From assembly GCF_001509585.1 (NCBI RefSeq), contig NZ_LNCI01000004.1, positions 62,001 through 126,000 on the forward strand: a DNA stretch of 64,000 nucleotides, given 5' to 3'. Each line of letters starts with the position of its first letter. Positions within the stretch are counted from its first letter, which is position 1. The notes under the pieces were generated by a model, which saw nothing but the letters and a program-made list of their open reading frames with translations, ran no database searches and was not told where the DNA came from. Both the position numbers and the translations under genes were made by a program. Source of the DNA: Tropicimonas marinistellae. GTDB taxonomy: Bacteria > Pseudomonadota > Alphaproteobacteria > Rhodobacterales > Rhodobacteraceae. Shown in pieces: positions 60,028-64,000 of the stretch.

Positions 60028-61086
60028 ATGGATATCATTCCGAAGGAAATGCGAGCGGTGGTTCTCACCGGGCTCGGCGGGCCTGAAATGCTGTCCTACC
60101 GCGAGAACGTTCCTGTTCCGCGCCCGGGCCCGGGAGAGGTTCTGATCCGGGTCCATGCCGCTGGAATCAACAACACGGACATCAACACGCGCACCGGCTG
60201 GTATTCGAAGGGAGATCGGAACGCACAGGATGCGAGCTGGTCCGGCAATGCGCTCAGGTTCCCGCGGATACAGGGGGCCGATGTTTGCGGAGAGATCGCC
60301 GCTGTCGGTCCCGGCGTTCCGCACAGCCGCATTGGTGAGCGCATCCTGATCGAACCCAGCCTGCGCGAGGCCGGCGGGCGTGACCTGGCCGCGCCTTGGT
60401 ATTTCGGCTCCGAATGCGACGGCGGATTTGCCGAGTACACCGTCGTCGCCTCCCGCCACGCCCACGCGGTTCGAAGCCCGCTGAGCAGCGTCGAATTGGG
60501 CTCCTTTCCCTGTTCCTATTCTACAGCCGAAAACATGCTTGCGCGCAGTGGCGTTGAGGAGGGGGACCGGGTTCTCATCACCGGCGCGTCTGGGGGTGTC
60601 GGGTCTGCGGCAATTCAGCTAGCCAAGGCGCGTGGCGCGCATGTCGTCGCCGCGACAAGCCCAGCCAAATCGGATGCTTTGCGGAGCCTTGGCGCCGATG
60701 AGACCATCGGCCGGGACGTGGACAGCATAGCGGCGCTCGGACGGCACAGTATCGACGCCGTCGTCGACCTCGTCGCGGGTCCTGCATGGCCGGTGCTTCT
60801 GGATGTTCTGCGGCCCGGAGGGCGCTATGCCGTCTCGGGCGCGATCGCCGGTCCATTGGTCGAACTCGATGTTCGAACGCTCTACCTGAAGGACCTGAGT
60901 CTCTTCGGATGCACGGTCCTGGATCCCGAGATCTTTGGCAATCTCGTGAGTTATATCGAGGCACGGCGCATCGCCCCGCTGGTCGCGCGGGTCTTTCCGC
61001 TTGAGGAAATCGCGGCGGCGCAAGCAACCTTCGAGACCAAAGAACACGTCGGCAAGATCGTTCTCGCCATCGCGGATTCGACGTGA
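60028..61086 (+). CDS. MDR-superfamily alcohol dehydrogenase / quinone oxidoreductase
   Basis: A 352-residue medium-chain reductase from ATG 60028. It has a GroES-like N-terminal domain (PGEVLIRVHAAGINNTDINT; IQGADVCGEIAAVG), the cofactor motif GASGGVGSAAIQLAK near residue 190, and C-terminal EARRIAPLVARVFPLEEIAA and HVGKIVL. The four structural-zinc cysteines of true alcohol dehydrogenases are missing, so it is nearer to zeta-crystallin-type NADPH quinone or enoyl reductases. Monocistronic by position; the substrate is unknown. Confidence 0.9.
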   Translation: MDIIPKEMRAVVLTGLGGPEMLSYRENVPVPRPGPGEVLIRVHAAGINNTDINTRTGWYSKGDRNAQDASWSGNALRFPRIQGADVCGEIAAVGPGVPHSRIGERILIEPSLREAGGRDLAAPWYFGSECDGGFAEYTVVASRHAHAVRSPLSSVELGSFPCSYSTAENMLARSGVEEGDRVLITGASGGVGSAAIQLAKARGAHVVAATSPAKSDALRSLGADETIGRDVDSIAALGRHSIDAVVDLVAGPAWPVLLDVLRPGGRYAVSGAIAGPLVELDVRTLYLKDLSLFGCTVLDPEIFGNLVSYIEARRIAPLVARVFPLEEIAAAQATFETKEHVGKIVLAIADST

Positions 61087-61144
61087 ACCAATCCACAAGC
61101 CGCGGACCGGCGTCAATTGTGCCGACGATTCGTGGAATCGACCG

Positions 61145-61336
61145 TCAGAGGTACAGGCCCGGGTTTTGCTGCCGCCGCTTCGCCTTTTCGGCGTTGAGCC
61201 GACGGAGCGTGTGTTCGATGTTCTCTGCGCCCTCCGGAACCTTTTCGTGGTGCACGGTCCCGGCGTCCGCAGTAGTTTCTGCACTCTGTGACAGATCCCT
61301 GTCCTTGCCCGTGGGCGATGTCGACTTGCTCGTCAT
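61145..61336 (-). CDS. Small hydrophilic hypothetical protein, 63 aa
   Basis: Starts at ATG 61336 directly after the strong ribosome site GGAGAGGAGGCC. The protein has a charged N-terminus (MTSKSTSPTGKDRDLSQ) and an amphipathic helix (GAENIEHTLRRLNAEKAKRR) ending NPGLYL. It has no Cys, no signal and no membrane segment. It lies between the convergent MDR gene and dnaE2. It is real on ribosome-site and composition grounds; the function is unknown. Confidence 0.6.
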   Translation of the reverse strand: MTSKSTSPTGKDRDLSQSAETTADAGTVHHEKVPEGAENIEHTLRRLNAEKAKRRQQNPGLYL

Positions 61337-61494
61337 GGCCTCCTCTCCATAGCGTGACTATCGAACTGGGGTGCATCTCCCGCAATGCGCCCCCTTAAAG
61401 CTGCCGCGCGCATCCGGGATTCCAAATGATCTGGATCAAGCGCCGACCACTCCGGCATGCGAGAGGAGGACTCCTCGTCAGCAAAGCGGCGAAG

Positions 61495-64000
61495 TCAGCC
61501 GCCCGGAATCGCTTCCGCATCCACGACCGGGCTGGATCGCCCCGGCGTGAGCCGCGTCCGCAAGAGCGCCAGGGGATGCGCCCGGAGCGTCAGCCGCATC
61601 GAGACATAATCCTCCACCACCTGTTCGCCCAGAGTCATCTCCGGCAGATGCGCCGCTGGCTCGTCGATCCCCTCTCCCTCCAGGTCGGGTTCGAAAAGCG
61701 GCAACGGCCGCGTGGCCCGCAGCGCCCGCGCCTCCCACAGCGCCTCGCGGCGGCTCAGCCCGATATCGGCAAAGGCATCGGCCTCGGCCAGCACCTCCAG
61801 CAGGTTCGGTGGCGTGCCGGCGCGGCGCCAGACCTCATCGACGGCGAGATAGCCGTTGCCACGGGCGGCGGCGATCCAGCCCGCCTCCTCCTCCCGCATC
61901 GCCCTGACCTGCCGAAAGCCGAGGCGCAGCGCCAGCCCGCCACGCCCGTCAGGCTCCATCACGTTGTCCCAGTAGGACGCATTGATGGAGATCGGGCGCA
62001 CTTCCACCCCGTGCTCGCGGGCGTCGCGCACGATCTGTGCGGGCGCGTAGAAACCCATGGGCTGCGAGTTCAGAAGCGCGCAAGCGAAGATGCCCGGATG
62101 GTGCCGCTTGATCCAGGCGGAGGCATAGACCAGCAGGGCGAAGCTGGCAGCGTGGCTTTCAGGGAAGCCGTAGGAACCGAAGCCCTCGATCTGGCTGAAG
62201 CAACGGGCGGAAAACTCGTCATCATAGCCGTTTGCGCGCATCCCGGCCATGAACCGGTCGTGGAACTCGCTGACATTGCCGTGTTTCTTGAAAGTGGCGA
62301 GCGAGCGGCGCAGGCGGTCGGCCTCTTCCGGCGTGAACCCGGCCCCGACGATGGCGATCTGCATCGCCTGCTCCTGGAAGAGCGGCACGCCGAGGGTCTT
62401 GCGCAGGACGGCGCCCAGGGCATCGGAGGGGAAGGTGACGGGCTCCTCGCCATTTCGCCGCCGGATATAGGGATGCACCATGTCGCCCTGGATCGGGCCG
62501 GGGCGGATGATCGCCACCTCGATCACGAGGTCGTAGAAGCAGCGCGGCCGCATCCGCGGCAGGAAGTTGAGTTGCGCCCGGCTCTCCACCTGGAAGACCC
62601 CGATCGCATCGGCCGCCGACAGCATTTCGTAGACGGCCGGGTCCTCCGGCGGCAGCGTGGCGAGGCTGTAGTCCAGCCGGTGATGCTGGGCGAGAAGATC
62701 GAAGGACTTGCGGATGCAGCTCAGCATGCCGAGCGCGAGGATATCCACCTTCAGGATGGCGAGCGCATCGATATCGTCCTTGTCCCAGGGGATGACCGTG
62801 CGGTCCTCCATCGTGGCGTTCTCCACCGGGCACAACTCGTCCAGCCGGCCCTCGGTGACGATGAAGCCGCCAACGTGCTGCGAGAGGTGCCGCGGAAAAC
62901 CCTGGATCTCTCCGATGAGCTTCATGGTCTGCCGCAGGCGCCGGTCGGTTGGGTCGAGCCCCACCTCACGCATCCGCGTCTCCTCCATCCCCGTCATAGA
63001 GCCCCAGCCCCAGATCTGGCTGGAGAGCGCGGCGACAGTGTCCTGGCTGAGCCCCATGGCCGCGCCCACCTCCCGCACCGCCCGCTTGCCGCGGTAGTGG
63101 ATGACCGTGGCGCAGAGCCCGGCGCGGTGGCGACCGTAGCGTTCGTAGATATGCTGGATCACCTCCTCGCGGCGCTCGTGCTCGAAGTCCACGTCGATAT
63201 CGGGCGGCTCGCCGCGCGCCTCGGAGACGAAACGCTCGAATACCATCGTTCCGATCTCGGGACTGACCGAGGTGACCCCAAGGGCATAGCAAACCACCGA
63301 ATTGGCCGCCGAACCGCGCCCCTGGCAGAGGATGTTGCGGGCGCGGGCGAAGGCGACGATGTCGTGGACGGTGAGGAAGTAGGGCGCATAGGCGAGCTTG
63401 GCGATCAGCCGCAGCTCGTGTTCCAACTGCGCGCGGACACTCGAAGACGCCCCGGAGGGGTAGCGCCAGCGCAGCCCTTCGCGTGCCAGCCGCTCCAGCC
63501 GCGCATCCGCACTTTCGCCGCCGGTGACTTCGGAAGGGTATTCGTACCGCAACTCGTCGAGGCTGAAGGTGCAGCGCGCGGCCACCTCCGCCGCGCGGTC
63601 CACCGCCTCCGCATGCGGCCCGAAGATCTGCCGCAGCTCCGCCTCAGACCGTAGCCGCCGCTCGCCATTGGCCATCGCTGCCCGGCCCAGTTCCTCGACC
63701 CGGAGACCGGTGCGAATCGCGGTCAGAACATCGGCCAACTGACGCCGGCGCGCGTGATGCATCCGGGGCTCCGCAGAGGCGAGGACCGCAATCCCGAGCC
63801 CCCCGGCCAGCCGCGCCAGCCGGTCAAAACGGCGGGAATCCCGCCCATCGTAGCGTGGCGCCATGACCAGGTGAACGGCAGCGCCAAAGCGGCGCGTCAA
63901 CCGCTGCGCCTGTGACATCCAATCGCCCGCGCCGCCCTTCCCCGGTATCTCCCGTGGCACGGCCTCCGGGTGGAGAAGGAGTTCCATCCCCTCTCCCCAG
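61495..64000 (-). CDS. dnaE2: Error-prone DNA polymerase DnaE2 (ImuC), partial and lacking the C-terminal OB domain
   Basis: The frame is open to the right edge, so the N-terminal PHP part lies outside; about 835 residues are inside. Catalytic aspartates are in EPPDIDVDFEHER and KVDILALGML. Other signatures are CQGRGSAANSVVCYALGVT, QHVGGFIVTEGR and FPESHAASFALLVYASAWIK, the last two typical of DnaE2. The protein stops at RTRLTPGRSSPVVDAEAIPG-G, soon after VVEDYVSMRLTLRAHPLALL. Family members normally continue some 150 residues with an OB-fold domain, and no such sequence follows in any frame. DnaE2 does mutagenic lesion bypass with ImuA/ImuB, whose genes would lie beyond the right edge. Confidence 0.92.
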   Translation of the reverse strand, partial: WGEGMELLLHPEAVPREIPGKGGAGDWMSQAQRLTRRFGAAVHLVMAPRYDGRDSRRFDRLARLAGGLGIAVLASAEPRMHHARRRQLADVLTAIRTGLRVEELGRAAMANGERRLRSEAELRQIFGPHAEAVDRAAEVAARCTFSLDELRYEYPSEVTGGESADARLERLAREGLRWRYPSGASSSVRAQLEHELRLIAKLAYAPYFLTVHDIVAFARARNILCQGRGSAANSVVCYALGVTSVSPEIGTMVFERFVSEARGEPPDIDVDFEHERREEVIQHIYERYGRHRAGLCATVIHYRGKRAVREVGAAMGLSQDTVAALSSQIWGWGSMTGMEETRMREVGLDPTDRRLRQTMKLIGEIQGFPRHLSQHVGGFIVTEGRLDELCPVENATMEDRTVIPWDKDDIDALAILKVDILALGMLSCIRKSFDLLAQHHRLDYSLATLPPEDPAVYEMLSAADAIGVFQVESRAQLNFLPRMRPRCFYDLVIEVAIIRPGPIQGDMVHPYIRRRNGEEPVTFPSDALGAVLRKTLGVPLFQEQAMQIAIVGAGFTPEEADRLRRSLATFKKHGNVSEFHDRFMAGMRANGYDDEFSARCFSQIEGFGSYGFPESHAASFALLVYASAWIKRHHPGIFACALLNSQPMGFYAPAQIVRDAREHGVEVRPISINASYWDNVMEPDGRGGLALRLGFRQVRAMREEEAGWIAAARGNGYLAVDEVWRRAGTPPNLLEVLAEADAFADIGLSRREALWEARALRATRPLPLFEPDLEGEGIDEPAAHLPEMTLGEQVVEDYVSMRLTLRAHPLALLRTRLTPGRSSPVVDAEAIPGG

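Noticed and set aside
61426-63654. 742-codon plus-strand frame opposite dnaE2
   Set aside because: Antisense shadow of a conserved polymerase; no ribosome site or domain.
1-64000. CRISPR array, insertion sequence, prophage, integron or tRNA/attachment site
   Set aside because: No regularly spaced direct repeats, transposase or integrase motifs, terminal inverted repeats or tRNA-like folds were recognised; the only multi-copy repeat (47393-47549) is too short and irregularly spaced for CRISPR.

Overview
This is a 64 kb piece of a high-GC alphaproteobacterial chromosome. A member of the Rhodobacterales (roseobacter-like, probably marine) is the best guess. The pointers are the housekeeping block SRP RNA - rsgA - dnaX - ybaB - recR - lytic transglycosylase - smc, the split between this block and dense transport/catabolic islands, glucosylglycerol osmolyte genes, sulfatases, and a TsoY-like membrane protein. 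The taxonomic call is inference; no rRNA or tRNA gene was seen.

Left third (1-16 kb): the start of a secreted protein running off the left edge; a LysR regulator; a small helical protein; a TetR regulator divergent from two tandem secreted formylglycine-type sulfatases and an outer-membrane barrel; a decayed LysR fragment; a five-gene minus-strand redox/hydrolase operon (alpha/beta hydrolase, two NTF2-like proteins, SDR, quinone-reductase-like flavoprotein) facing its own LysR regulator; and a gpsA-ggpP-ggpS operon for glucosylglycerol, a compatible solute.

Middle (16-46 kb): after 1.1 kb without a gene comes a compact six-gene group 3b-type [NiFe]-hydrogenase operon with a cyclic-nucleotide-binding-domain gene and a maturation protease. 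Next is a rhizopine (moc)-like island: Rieske ferredoxin MocE, desaturase-fold MocD, a LacI regulator, sugar-isomerase-like MocC and a complete sugar ABC importer. Then a second TetR regulator faces a secreted metallo-beta-lactamase-fold hydrolase, an anchored unknown protein and a HupE/UreJ-type membrane protein. The two TetR proteins are related and their divergent promoters share the core ATACGyTAyCGTA, which suggests one regulatory family controlling both secreted-hydrolase loci. A sugar/polyol island follows: an ABC importer whose double ATPase is fused to a complete sugar-binding-protein domain, two SDRs, a split transketolase, an FGGY kinase, a SorC-type regulator and an inositol-monophosphatase-family phosphatase.

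Right third (46-64 kb): an SDR-AraC operon behind a cluster of seven 13-bp repeats, the SRP RNA, rsgA, an ankyrin protein, dnaX-ybaB-recR, a murein transglycosylase, smc, a ten-helix membrane protein behind an ATTC-N8-GAAT site (the motif of the sulfide-responsive repressor SqrR), an MDR oxidoreductase, a 63-residue protein, and the 3' part of dnaE2, which ends before the usual C-terminal OB domain.

The most unusual item is the ABC ATPase fused to a periplasmic-binding-protein-like domain that should lie in the cytoplasm (34877-37339). No insertion sequence, CRISPR array, tRNA or prophage was recognised.
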